A stretch of DNA of 64,000 nt from Chelydra serpentina (GCA_037349315.1 JBAIAC010000026.1:21853501-21917500), one strand, 5' to 3'; counted from the first letter of the stretch, positions 46,770-58,418 are shown. The notes: generated by a model not told the origin, from the letters alone. Translations and numbers: made by a program.

Positions 46770-46916
46770 GTTGTTCATTTTAAGGACACTTTCACTGCAG
46801 ATTTAACAAAATGTGAAGAAGGTACCAATGTGAGATTTCTAAAGATACCCACAGCACTCGACCCAAGATTTAAGAATCTGAAGTGCCTTCCAAAATCTGA
46901 TTGGGGCAGGGTGTGA
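46770..46916 (+). pseudogene. hAT transposase fragment (LDPRFK region)
   Basis: In this plus-strand frame the sequence reads HFKDTFTADLTK, then GTNVRFLKIPTALDPRFK (about 46833-46886) and NLKCLPKSDW before a TGA stop at 46914. ALDPRFK followed by NL is a hallmark of the region just before the C-terminal dimerisation domain of hAT transposases. The same phase continues after the stop with MLSEVLKEQ (46920 onward) and a lysine-rich PPKKKINLLL stretch. Stop codons make it non-functional. Confidence 0.82.
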
Positions 46917-47134
46917 AGAATGCTTTCAGAAGTCCTAAAAGAGCAAAACTCCAATGTGGAAACTACAGAACCTGAACCACCAAAAAAGAAAATCAACCTT
47001 CTGCTGGTGGCATCTGACATGATTATGAAAATGAACATGTGTTGATCTGCACTGCTTTGGATCGTTACTGAGCAGAACCCATCAGCAGCAGGGACGCATG
47101 TCCTCTGGAATGGTGGTTGACGCATGAAGGGATA

Positions 47135-47300
47135 TATGAATCTTTAGCACATCTAGCATGTAAATATCTTGCAACACTGGCTACAACAGTGCCATGCGAA
47201 TGCCTGTTCTGACTTTCAGGTGACATTGTGAACAAGAAGCGGGCAGCATTATCTCCTGCAAATGTAAACAAACTTGGTTGTCTGAGCAATTGGCTGAAGT
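47135..47300 (+). pseudogene. hAT transposase C-terminal dimerisation domain fragment
   Basis: The plus-strand reading gives CKYLATLATTVPCECLF, a stop, then LSGDIVNKKRAALSPANVNK and LSNWL. This follows the hAT dimerisation-domain order: a Tyr-Leu-Ala-x-x-Ala-Thr helix, Phe-Ser-x-x-Gly-Asp, Lys-Lys-Arg and a Leu-Ser-Pro-x-Asn-Val motif. The TGA replaces the Ser after CLF. An inverse copy of the same piece lies on the left arm (46458-46640), which cannot encode it in the plus direction. Confidence 0.85.
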
Positions 47301-47604
47301 AGGACTGAGTGGACTTGTAGGCTCTAAAGTTTAACATTGTTTTATTTTTGAATGCAGTTTTTTTGGTACTTAACTCTACATTTGTAAGTTCAAATTTCAT
47401 GATAAAGAGATTGCACTACAGTACTTGTATTAAGTGAATTGAAAAATACTATTTCTTTTATTTTCACAGTGCAAATATTTATAATAAAAAATATAAAGTG
47501 AGCACTGGATACTTCGTATTCTGTGTTGTAATTGAAATCAATATATTTAAAAATGTGGAAAATATCCAAAAATATTTATATAAATAGTATTCTATTATTG
47601 TTTA

Positions 47605-47695
47605 ATAGCGCGATTAATTGCGCTATTAATTTTTCCAATTGTGTGATTAATTTTTTTAATCGTGCTATTAATTGCGATTAATTTTTTTAATCGCT
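47605..47695. repeat. ATTAAT/GCGATTAA-rich terminal block
   Basis: Repeated (G)CGATTAATTGCGCTATTAA and AATTTTTTTAATCG units, self-complementary, at the end of the fold-back hAT element. Confidence 0.8.
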
Positions 47696-47706
47696 TGACA
47701 AACCTA

Positions 47707-50304
47707 GCTAGAACAAATCTCCATATCCAATTTAGAGGAATCTTTAAAATTGTGCTAGGGTGCAACTAGGGGACAAATTCTGAAGTCTATACTCAATTTA
47801 TAATAAGTCTTTACTAGGTAGAGTTTCAGTGGGTATTTTACCTCATGAAGGACTGAAAAATAAACTGAGTTAAGAACCTCAAGCTCAGGACCAAACTTTG
47901 GAAACAAACAGTGAATATATTATACAAACTCAGTAGAGTGAATTCATTGAAGAATGTGGTTAGAATTAGTGTGTGTGGAGATGGGAAGGTGAGAGAGGAG
48001 GCAGAAATATCTATATCTATATATACATTGACCTGAAACAGACTAGACAGTATAAAAACAGATTCATAGAAGTTGACTGCTTGGAAAACAATAACACCTC
48101 AGTACAGAAATCACAAGACTATTGCCAAGTGCATTAGCATGCTGCAATGAAACCCCTCTGAACAGGATGCTCTTTCCCACAAGTTAGATTTTGCATCATA
48201 GTGATTTGTTCCACATTAATCACAGCAGTCTGTTAGTCCTGTGCCTTAATATTCAGGGTTAGCAACCAGAATCCTTACACTTTCCACTTATTTTTTATGT
48301 ATTTCTTTAATTTTAAGATAATAGGTCCAATCAGGCTCCCCTGTTGCATTTACCTAACACAAGCCAGATATAATAGGCTATTTAAACCTTCTGTGAACTA
48401 TTGCTTGGAAAGGCTTTGTTATTATTTTATCTATATCGTGTATACCATTCTCTGCTAAGAGAGGAAGTTTTATTTGCCTTTTCTAGCATGCTGAGCTCAA
48501 TATGACTTTGCAATTTATAATGCACACACTTGATGTGGAGATATGAACAATTACAGACTTGTTTAGAAGACTAAAAAAAGTACAAGTTACTTAGTAACAT
48601 TCTCAGAAATGTATTACACTAAGGAAGTCCTAGCGGCCCAGGTTGAAACTGTCATGTCACCAGGTTTTTGTGATTTTAGTCTTCTGTGGAAGATACTTGC
48701 TTGATAGATTCATATCACTTTTGCCATATCCTTTTCAATGCTATCCAAGCCATAACAAAAATATATATGTAGAGATTAGAAAATACAGGATACATCTTTA
48801 CATTAGTTGCTTTATCCCCTTACCTTGGAATGTCATATATTCCATTTGAAAATACATAATTGTACCAATTATATTCCATACAGTGAAAGCTTCTTCTCAC
48901 AAGATAAAATTGATTTGCTGAATTCTATCAGCAACTTCTCCATCATCAGGCTAATCAGAACTATTGACCTGTTGAATTGTGGTGATAGAAGTCATACTGT
49001 ATATTACTGGCAACAGTACAAGTCTTGGCTATTCTAACAACAATCAGATATTTTGTTTTGTTAACAAAAAATAAGTGCTTTGCTAAGCTTGTAAACAAAG
49101 ACTTGGGAGAAGAGTAGAGGGTTTCAAAGCACACAGCAGTAAACCTTAGTGTTTATTTTCTGAAAAGCTGCAGTATTCAGGTCCCTTTCAGCTGCTAAAA
49201 GATTGAAGAATGACTTGGAACAGAACAATAACGTCAGAAGGACTAGGAAGTACACACTAGGCAGCCATAAGAACATCATTTGACTTGTACTGGCAATTGA
49301 TTTCAATGGAATTGCAACTACCTGTCAAGGTCAAGAGTGTTTTCTTGACAGTATGAACCTCTGTGCCAAGCATAACTATGCAATGATCATTTGTTTTTGA
49401 ATAGTATGTCCAAATAGCAGACTAAATCTGATCATGAAAAAATTAAAGTTTTGTCCATTTTAAAAATAATTTTCTTAATGTCCTAGATAATATTGTTTTT
49501 GTCGCAGAATAGTTTTATTGAACACTCTCCCCAGAGGAATTCAGTAGTACCAAGACAGATTTCAGCTTTATTCTTTGCTTTGCAATATGTCATTTAAAAT
49601 TATTCCACTAAATAATAAAGCCAACTTTATCAGACATCAGATTAATTTATTTTCAAAATTGTTTGGTTCAGCCCCTGAACCAAAAAAACCCAAACCATTA
49701 TTTGCTCAGCTGCAATGCTGAGTGACTTCTACAAGGGGTTTAATCTCCTAATGGAGTAGAGTGCACCCATCTTATTTTGGTCTGATATATTTATAAATAG
49801 CTCCAAGTATGACTTATTTTTTATTTCTACCGTATGATATGTGTGCAGTGCTCTACAGATAAATAAAAGACACATCTCTGCCTTGAGATGCAGACAATCT
49901 AGGGGTCCGACTCTGAGTGGTGATGGAAACTCTCCATCCCTGTCTAGTGTACCTCATTTGTAAGGACATAACTCATTTTAATCCCCAAGTTACATGTGTT
50001 CTGCACAGATTTGGTGTCCCTCTCACTTTTATTGTTGAAAATTATTTACATCATAAATAAAGAATTGTGAAACAGATTACAGGAAGGAAGAGAGGAAGGA
50101 ATCCCACATCATTTTATATTTCTTACATGAATAATATTTTTGTGTCACTCATTTTGGTTCTTAGTCTCACATTTTATCCTTCCATTTGGGCCATGGTAGC
50201 TTAGGTGGCGGCACCGACAATTTAAGGGCCCTAGATTAGACATAGCACAAAAATGAGTGACAAAGGGAAGTACTAAAACAAAGATCACAAGTTATCGTGC
50301 CTCC
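47707..50304. other. AT-rich non-coding DNA with one LINE scrap
   Basis: At 49840-49910, GTGCAGTGCTCTACAGATAAA and CTCTGCCTTGAGATGCAGAC resemble an L2-type 3' end, weakly. No gene or other transposon recognised. Long frames are absent. Confidence 0.38.
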
Positions 50305-50375
50305 AATCCAGGTCCCACTGAAGTCATATGCAATACTCCCATTGGCTTCAATGAGTTAAGGATTTGGCCCTAATG
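50305..50375. repeat. Short palindromic element (CCACTGAAGTCA type)
   Basis: CAGGTCCCACTGAAGTCATATG and CCCATTGGCTTCAATGAGTTAAGGATTTGGCCC form approximate inverse halves. Confidence 0.55.
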
Positions 50376-50460
50376 CCAAACATGCGTTGTTAGACACACA
50401 ATTCAAAAATAAAAAGAAGTTATGCTTAAAATATAGTAGTTGACAATAATTAATCATTAA

Positions 50461-51543
50461 TGTAACCCTTCTCCCAGGTGAAGCCAGCAACAACCAGAGC
50501 TGGGTTCAATATCTAGGCATTCCTTTCCATCGATACAACACAGAACCAGCTCAAGCCTTCACCCAGTAACCTGGGGAAATTACACACCACTCTGGGAGAC
50601 AATACTTCCCCACTTGCAAGCACAGAGTCCGAGTGTAGAAAAGAAACTTTTAATACAAGGAGGGAAGTAACTCAGAGTTAATTTGGGAAAACACCGCAAA
50701 CAGGGTTCATAAGCATGCACCATGAGTAAAAGACCCACCCCAAGTAGGTTAGGCAGTGCCCTTTTCCCCTCACGTTCTTAAGTCCAGCAACCCAAAAGTC
50801 CCTTTCACATGCACGACCCTTCTCTGCACCCCACTCACAGTTGCTGTCCTTGGTCAATGCAGACCCAAAGTTCAGAGGTGCATCTGCAGAGTTCACCTCC
50901 CCCTTGGGGGGCAGGCGGTAAAGAGGCATCTTAGTCACTCCACTGGCCGCTCACCGGCCACCTGCTCACTGCTCTCGCTGCGCCCCTCCATCAGCCACCC
51001 AGCTGGCCACTTGTCGCACCTCTCCTCCACCGCCCTGTTGGACGCTCGTCACGCCTCTCCGCCGTCGCCCTGCTGGCCGCTCATTCGCCAGCTGACTGTC
51101 AGTCACCTTCTGCCTCTCTGCTGTGACCTATGCATATCAGTCTCTCAGTGATTTTCAGCTCTTTTGCAGGCTGGGCAGAAACACTGCCCAATCTCAAGTA
51201 ATTTCAGCTCTCAGTGATTTAAATTCTTAGCAGGAAGGGCAGAAACACAGTCCTACCACAACTGGTTTAAGCTCTGATTGAGCAATTAAAATAACAAAAG
51301 AGACTCCCAATGAAGCCTATGTATCTCTACCCTTTGAACAGTGGGGAAGAACAGGTAGGTGAAGCCAGTCTAGAGAGGACCGGGGGTGGGGGGGGGTTGG
51401 GAGGAGTTGTGCAGCCTTCTGACCAAGACACCAGGACTCCTGTCCCCACTCCTCTTACTTTCACAGGGCTCTGACATTCGAGCCCCTGCTTAATGAGGTT
51501 CTTTCAACTGAGGGTGCCCCCGTCATTTGGGACCGGTTAAGCA
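50461..51543 (-). mobile_element. GC-rich block, possible minus-strand LTR
   Basis: The block contrasts with AT-rich flanks. On the plus strand it starts TGTAACCC and may end near GGTTAAGCA, giving weakly inverse TG...CA-like termini. Read on the minus strand, a TATTAAAAG string (about 50648-50656) lies about 190 bp before the GGGTTACA end, as a polyadenylation signal in an LTR might. No target duplication was found and the right boundary is uncertain. A C-rich tract with repeated GCTGGCCGCTCA/CTGGCCGCTC units (50940-51090) lies inside. An alternative is an unrelated GC-rich region. Confidence 0.38.
51380..51397. repeat. G-rich run
   Basis: GGGGGTGGGGGGGGGTTGGG-type low-complexity tract. Confidence 0.9.
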
Positions 51544-54500
51544 AAGTCCTGCTTTCCTGTATTCCTACAATAATTACAACATTGGTAACCATATTTCACT
51601 ACCCCTGCATTCAGTACTAAGGTCATTTGTACCCAACACCAGTCAAAGTTGATCCTTTGACACAGCTGTAAATGATGAATATGTACACAGAGCAGGAAGA
51701 AACTGTATTTACATAAACACACCCACAGTCTCTTCTCCTCCCAGCTAACTGTCAGGGAAGCATTCATTCAGACCCTGCTTACAATTTATAATACTGATAA
51801 TCTCAGGAGAATGCAATGGCTTCTACTTGAGGAGTTGCAGGAAAACCTACTTATAATGGAAAAGCACGGGAAAGGAAAATAACGGACCATATGGCTGCAA
51901 GGCTCCCTATTCAGTAAGAAAGAAAAGCCCTTGATGTTGAGAAAACAAAACATGACATCAGAAGAAACTGATGAATAGTGGCTCATTTCTAATTAAATTT
52001 ACATCAACTATAATTTTAACAAGTTTTTAAAATATTTCTTGTAATTTAAAAAAAAATCCTGTTGGGAGTCTAAAAACCCCTAAGCGCTGAAACTGATTTG
52101 CAGCAAAATATATCATTCATGTCAGTAATTATATTTTTAATATTTGTACATGAAACTATTTTTAATATGCTGTTTCTTGAATACTGTTAAACTGTTTTAA
52201 CCAATAAAACTTTTGATCTCTGATCCAAATATGTGTCAGTCGTGATGAACAGCATTACATGACTGACAATGCAACACTACTGACACAATTAGTTGTGGAG
52301 TCTCACAGCACATTGTAACTGACACGTCAGCAAAAAACTGTAAAATACTTTGTAAAAAATGCCTTTAAACTTTTTTTGTAGTTTCTTCCATCTAACGTAA
52401 CCTAATAATAATGTGGTAACCTTTTAGTTATAGAAATGCATAGGGTTTATATACTGAAAACTGACATAAGCAATATTACATCATCCAGTATACTAGGTTT
52501 CATACAACTGTTTCATTACCTGCAAGCTTCCTAGTAATGAATATGCTATTTTTAAAATTTTCATGTTTCTTGTGTGGTAATTCTCCAATAAATTTCTCTG
52601 ACTTCCAGCATAAATAAGTTTCATTATTCCTCATTATTAAAAGAAACAAATACATTCTCCTTCACTGAAAGGATGTCATATAATTAGACGACCTTCCTAC
52701 ATAAAATCATGAATGAAAAAGGGCCTGACAGCTTGCAGGAAAATAGTTAATCAGACATTAGGACATTAAATACAGTTAGTCAAGCCACAAGACATTATTG
52801 TACTATCAGATGCTCTCAGAAACAGTCTTTTACAATACGAGAGCTCAAAACAGACTTTAGTTTTACTACACCATTAGACAAGTCCAAGCTTTCCAACAAT
52901 TTATCACTGATTTCTTCATTTGGTTGTTTTAAACATGCTTTTAAAACATACTTGATAACTAGTAAACATTGTATACAATGCAAATGACATTTCAGATAAG
53001 TTTTATTGACTTAATGCGCTGGTAATAAAATTATAACAATCAGTATTATTTTGATTTATTGCAAATTTTTTACTTTCATTTTTAATGGACTTGGTGTAAG
53101 GCAGAGTTGAATGTACTGCTGCTGCCACCCGAAGGTCACTACTGAAAAGTGTGATGGTTCATTTTTGTCTACTTATATCTAATGAACGGTGGCAAGATTA
53201 AGTAACTAAGGAGGAAAGCACATAGTGTGCAACATAGCAGTATGTTGACACACAGTGGTTGTTCCATGATATTATTTGCAACTAGCGGTACTGATTCCAC
53301 ATACACTTTTTGATGAAAGTGACATTATTGTGTGTGCATGTGTCAGTGCTCCAATCATTTTGGAAAGCTATTCCCGCATTTTCTTTGGGAGCCAAATGGC
53401 ATTCTGGCACTTCTGATAATTTTAACGTAAACTAATGCTAAAAATATTGGGATTTTTGTAAGAGCCTTTTTTCAAAAATCCTGTATCATGCAACAGACTC
53501 GATCAGCAGATGACATGAAATCATGGGAACGGTTACCTGAAGGGACAGCATAGGCAGCAAACTGATACCATAATATTTGGGATATATTTTCATAGACAAT
53601 GAAGAATATGGCGTATATAGCATCTTTCAGGTGTGCAATAAAAAGTATGTTATTGTTATAAGGTATTCTTGTCAAAACTGTGTTCCAGCACTTCTTTTTT
53701 TAGAATTCGAGCACAGGTGTGTGTGTGCATATCCGCGCAAGGCTTAAGAGAGGTTGAATCTCTGGGGAGGGGAAAGAAATATTAATATTTAGAATAGGAA
53801 GCACCCTGCCTGCCTACACAAAAAATAAATGCAGAATCAGCTTCTGGAATTTACACACAAGTAAGGCAAATCTTGGGGTCCTTACATTTTATCCAGGCAT
53901 TTTATCACATGGAAAGTAACAAGAATGTACCTCAGTAGAGATGGAGTAAAACCTAGTAAAGACCTAAGGATTTGGTCCAATACTTTTCCAGTTATTTTCT
54001 TCAGAAATGGAAATATGTTGTTGAATGTATACTACTGATTGTATATATTGTTTATTAAAGGGCCAGTAGAGATTTTGAAAGGAACCTAGTCCCCAATGTA
54101 CATTGATTTACAGTAGAGTTATATATGTTCTCACGTTCTGATTTGGTGGTAAAGTTAACGAAGGTTTTTATAAATAGAATTGGGATGACTGATTTATTTG
54201 GTACTATGAAACATTTTAGGAATATATATTATTGTCTGTCTTATATGTGTATGTAGACCTTCCAACTGTAAACATAGGGGCACAACACCCAAGCCATAGT
54301 TAAGGTTGCATCTTGTCAACTATGCTGTGAATTTACCTGAAGAAAACTGAAAAAGCACCTCAAGATTTGGCCCAATGAGAACAGTTGAGACCATACAGCA
54401 CATCAACTGCACCTTCATAGAAACACAGTATTCAGCAATGGAAGTGTGTTTCATTTGTGAAATGGACTCTAGGACAGTTTGACCCCACACAGAGGAGTCA

Positions 54501-54942
54501 GTTAACTATGTATACAAGGAAATCTTTGATGACTAATGCCCAGCTCTGGCCTTAGTGGATGCCTAGCCTAGTGAAATCTTTGACAACAGGAGTTTCTCTC
54601 CTCAGTCATTTGCAATGAAGAACAAAATACCTATTGAGCTCTTCTAGAATATCAACATATGCAAGTTAAAGTTGACCTTTTAGCCCCAGTGTATGATATT
54701 CTGAAGACTAAATATTTGACAGTACTCATTCGTTATCTTGAGAGGGACCCAGCTGTGGAAGATACATTAGCACATCTCAACCAGCATCTTATTTCTTGCA
54801 GCAGATAGTTTGTGCACTAAATGCAAGGTGATCTAATGTATTGAGGCCTGGAAGTAGGTGTAATTTTTATTTGACTTCAAGGAACTATTTTAGATTACCA
54901 TCATAGCCATCCTGAGCAGGAAACTTACCTCAGTCTTGTGTA
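51544..54942. other. AT-rich, repeat-poor non-coding DNA
   Basis: About 3.4 kb without recognised transposons or exons. The interval 52690-52870 looks non-repetitive and is listed as a conserved-element candidate in the findings. Confidence 0.42.
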
Positions 54943-54950
54943 TTCTGGCC

Positions 54951-55078
54951 TGGTGGTTTTCAACCTTTTTTCATTTGTGGACCCCTAAAACATTTTGAAT
55001 GGAGGTGCAGACCCCTTTGGAAACCTTAGACATAGTATGCAGACCCTCAGGGGTCCACAGACCACAGGTTGAAAACTG
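54951..55078. mobile_element. 128-bp hAT-type MITE with a perfect 8-bp target duplication
   Basis: TTCTGGCC lies directly before 54951 (54943-54950) and directly after 55078 (55079-55086). The ends TGGTGGTTTTCAACC and GGTTGAAAACTG are inverse, with some decay of the expected CAGTGG terminus. Subterminal CATTTGTGGACCCCT and GGGGTCCACAGACCACAG also mirror. No coding capacity; the short opposite-strand frames are palindrome shadows. Confidence 0.95.
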
Positions 55079-55086
55079 TTCTGGCC

Positions 55087-56025
55087 TATACTTATTATAT
55101 ATATCAACAAGTAATGTTAAATCCTGCCTAGTGTGCCAGATTTCAATGTTCTGCAAATCCAAACCATCAGGATTCAGGAATTATTTTAGGACATAAAATG
55201 CAATAGAGTTCTCCTTTCCACCAGAAATTAACATATTTTAATGATTTACCACAGGAAGAGAGTTATGTGAAACTATACAAATAGTAAGCAACCAAATTAG
55301 TAACAGGAAAATTAGAGAGATATAGAAACCCAGGGCTTCTAACTCTTTTTAGGGGATCCCCTTTTGTATGTGAAATATTCAAATATATAACTCAGAAGCT
55401 TGGCTGTGATCCCAGATTTACCACAGCTTATCATTCCAAACGAATTCTCCTGTACGTGTAAAACACACATTGAAGGCAGTCATTAGGGCATGCGTCAATG
55501 GCAAACATAACAACTGGGATCAGTCTGCACCAGATATAACATTTGTACTACACACACAGCTAATTCCTCTTGAGAACGCTGAGGACACTTCTGAATTTTC
55601 ACTGAATGAAAAAAACAAAACCCCTTAGTGGTAGTTTTATATCATTGCTGTATACTTCTTTATCCATATCACTCCCCATACTTTATGGGAACTAGTAGTG
55701 GGTCCCATTCCACATCCTTTCAATGAGACTATTTTCTTAAGTAAGTACTGTACTATTCGAAGTAAAAGCTGAAAATCTGGGCCCAATATCTGTAATTGTG
55801 CAACCTAATATAATGATAAAGGCAATATGTGTACTTCAATATGTTTCATCATGCATGAGTCCCTATACACTGCCCATGCTATGCCATGTATTGTCCAACA
55901 ATATGTTGTTCCTGCTCTCTGTGGAGATGTTCCAAGACCAAGTCAGCAGTAAAGATTTCCCTGTCATGCCTCTTGATTCTTTCTTCTGCAAGACAGGTCT
56001 GTTCCCCCAACACACACACTCCTAG
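55087..56025. other. Non-coding DNA
   Basis: Nothing recognised; AGGGCTTCTAACTC near 55332 might be a decayed hAT end. Confidence 0.35.
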
Positions 56026-56206
56026 CCACTTTTGAATTAAACTAATGCAAAAGTAAGGAAAATGTGGAGTCTGTTGGGCAGGGTGAAATCTTAGCTCCAC
56101 TGAAGTCAATGGCAAAACTCCCGCTGACTTCAGTGGGGCAAAGATTTCACTCCAGTTTCTTAGGTATGAGCTAGCTTATTTGCCACTTAGGTGTTCCAAA
56201 TTATAG
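56026..56206 (+). repeat. Inverted repeat pair, left member
   Basis: Contains CTAATGCAAAAGTAAGGAAA, then GGGTGAAATCTTAGCTCCACTG, AATGGCAAAACTCCCGCTGA and TCTTAGGTATGAGCTAGC, ending GCCACTTAGGTGTTCCAAAT. The same blocks in the same order occur on the minus strand at 58419-58588. The core is itself a short palindrome of the GTGAAATC...GATTTCAC type, but the flanking blocks are not palindromic, so similarity extends well past the core. Confidence 0.85.
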
Positions 56207-56943
56207 CTGTAACTGGTCAACTGAGAACTCCACCAGTGAAAGGAGCTTTCATTTGGTGTAGAGCCAGCAGAATTGTCTCTTATGGGGGAGCATCAGAGTT
56301 GTGGACGGGCAGGGCAGAGTCCACTAACCCTCATATCCCTTGATTGCTCTAACTCACTCTGGGGCTCGGGCTGAGACTGGGGTTAGGGCCAACAGTGGCA
56401 CAGACCAGCACACAGAATCAGGAAGCTGTAACCCCCTTCTCCTGCATTCAGCAGATATCACATGCAGAATAGGATCTACACCTAATGTTTTTGAGTCCAC
56501 TTTCTGTTTCCCACATTCAAAGTATGAATTATAAAGGAATTTCTGGTTTGGTTTTAAACAAACTGTGAGATAAGAAGCAGCACTCAAATTCACAATGGGT
56601 ATTAATAGTTCCATCTAAAAGCATCTCAAAAGCTCTCTTGCTCTACCCACAGCAGAACTAGAAATATATAATCTCCTACCATGCAATCTTCTACCATTTT
56701 GTTTTATACTTATAGCAATATGGACTTAAAAGCAGAAAGGCTACTTATCTCCTGGAGAACATCATCTAGTTTTCTCTTTCCTCTTACTTCTCTACCTTTC
56801 CTCCAAACCCATTCCTGTTCTGTACTCTGGTTCAGATACACTTAGTCTCTTCTGCTCTACAGCCACTTCATGCAGATCTCCCATTTATAATAAGGCCTCA
56901 GGTTCTTCAGGCTTCTGACAGGCCTTCGATAACTGTGATACTT

Positions 56944-57170
56944 AGGCCAGGTCTACAGTAGAAACTTTTGCAGGTATAGCAATGTCAGTTAGTGGGATGA
57001 TTTTTGTGACATTTTATACGAGCAAAAATCCTCATGTAGCTGCAGTTATACTATCATAAAAGTACTTTTGCTTACATATCTTATTTTCCTCAAGGAACCA
57101 GCATGAGCTATATCAGTAAAAGCACTTTTATTTTTAGCCTGCTAGGGTTTACCTACTAGCTATACTGGTT
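56944..57170. mobile_element. Decayed Harbinger-like MITE (TTAGGCCAGGTCTACA end)
   Basis: TTAGGCCAGGTCTACAGTAG resembles the TTAGG(C/G)(C/T)AGGTCTACAC termini of Harbinger-type MITEs such as 60933-61227. AGCAATGTCAGTTAG and AAAGTACTTTTGC/AGTAAAAGCACTTTT blocks follow. The right terminus is absent, perhaps lost at the junction with the next element. Confidence 0.5.
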
Positions 57171-57944
57171 GAATGCGGCCACCAGGGGCTTTTCTTGCCG
57201 CCACAGCTGCCTAGGCTGTAATGGGAGAGTGGGGCCTTCAGTAGTGGTTGCCCCCCCGCCTGCCTCTGGAGACACAAAAGCTGGAGGAGCAGGCAGCCAG
57301 TGAGTTCCTCACCTTCCTGGGGTCAGTGGGGTTGGGGTTCAGCCCTTGGGTGGTGGATGGCAGGCTCCAGCAATGGGGCTTCAGGCTCCGTTCCCTGGCT
57401 GTGCGGTGGCAGGCTCTGGCCCCAATCTCCCCCCTCCCATCACCCTGGCCCTCGCTGCCTCCCCCAGTGCCCCATCGCCACTGGCCTCCATTGCCTCTGT
57501 ACCCACCTCCCCATCCAGGGCTTAATTTGTACCCAGGCTTGCTGGGACTGAGTAAGTCTGCTGTGAAAAGTGATATTTGTAAGTTTGTTAATATCACTTT
57601 TCACAACAGACTTATTCTCTAGCAAGTCTTAAAAAAAGCAACTAAAAAAGCAAAAGAAACAACAAGAAAAAAGACAAGAATGTGCAAAGCACCTGATTTG
57701 TGTTTCTATTCTGTTTAGGTCCAGTAAAGAATAGAGACAACTGTACATTATTTTTATTACTCAGTCTGAAAAAAAACAAAAACCCTACATATATAAATGA
57801 CAATGATTTGGACACATATGTGCAGATTTACTTGTTTTTCCTAAAGTTAATTCAGTATTTTAGGAAAAATTGTGAGAGCAGCCCTCAGCAAGAGTTGGTG
57901 GCCGCATTCTGAGGCCACCAAAAAGTTTGTTGTGAGAACCCCTG
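57171..57944. mobile_element. hAT-like element, left end truncated, with an internal 25-bp hairpin
   Basis: The right end GAGGCCACCAAAAAGTTTGT...GAGAACCCCTG is a hAT-like terminus. GGTGGCCGCATTC just inside it (about 57898-57910) is inverse to GAATGCGGCCACC at 57171, so about 34 bp of the left terminus is missing. The interior has a GC-rich part (57240-57540) and an AT-rich part (57600-57880). Between them lies a hairpin (57553-57577 with 57590-57614). Overlapping frames at 57238-57625 on both strands are compositional shadows. Confidence 0.7.
57553..57614. repeat. Hairpin, 25-bp stem and 12-nt loop
   Basis: TAAGTCTGCTGTGAAAAGTG (plus ATATT) pairs with AATATCACTTTTCACAACAG (plus ACTTA) at 24 of 25 positions. 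Confidence 0.95.
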
Positions 57945-58418
57945 TTCTAGGCAGTTTGGCAGAAAGCTGTTTCCTTCTACAAATCCCACAGTGTTCTCAG
58001 TTCACTTGCTCTGGTTTCTCTCCTTCTGTTTCCAGTCAGACAATAATTAAGGAAGTAACTTCTTCCTGACTCCTATTCAGTTTCCAACTTTCCGTGCTTC
58101 ACCTGTAATCTCATCTCAGGAGCTTTTTCATGTCACGCTGTCTCTTTCAAAATCAGCCTTCTAATCATTGCCTGACAGATTAACTAAAAACACACCACTA
58201 GTTTTAAAGTTTGGGAGTCCCCAACAGTTTAAGGCTTAACTTTTCTTTTCTCAGTCCTGCTGGATTTTCTCTCTATTCTCAGAAGTACAATAAATTACAC
58301 TTCTCAAGTTGTCTTCCTCATGGCTGGAAACACAATCATGATCTCTCTGTTCATGGGCCCAGCCGTGAGATGCTAAAATACTAAGGACAAAGATTGGGGC
58401 AGCAATGAGTCCTTCCCT
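57945..58418. other. Non-coding DNA
   Basis: Nothing recognised. Confidence 0.35.

Larger units (their letters stand above)
46266..47706 (+). mobile_element. Fold-back hAT element with inverted transposase-derived arms, 5' end lost
   Basis: The right end (GCGATTAATTTTTTTAATCG...CTTGACAAACCTA) is a hAT-like terminus rich in ATTAAT units. The outer arms 46266-46640 and 47085-47475 are inverse copies of each other: TTCACCTCATACAAGTAC pairs with GTACTTGTATTAAGTGAA, and GGAGATAATGCTGCC pairs with GGCAGCATTATCTCC. The unique middle (46640-47085) carries decayed transposase sequence. The left arm stops near 46266 without the expected AT-rich terminus, so the 5' end was deleted and no target duplication can be scored. 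Opposite-strand frames 46458-46745 and 47065-47400 encode related peptides because of the inverted arms; the biologically meaningful reading is the plus strand of the right arm. Confidence 0.88.

Noticed and set aside
50461..51543. Complete endogenous retrovirus
   Set aside because: Only a possible single LTR is seen; no gag, pol or env reading frame or second LTR is present nearby.
57238..57625. Frames of 119-124 codons on both strands
   Set aside because: Compositional shadows of the GC-rich part of a hAT-like element; the peptides show no family features.
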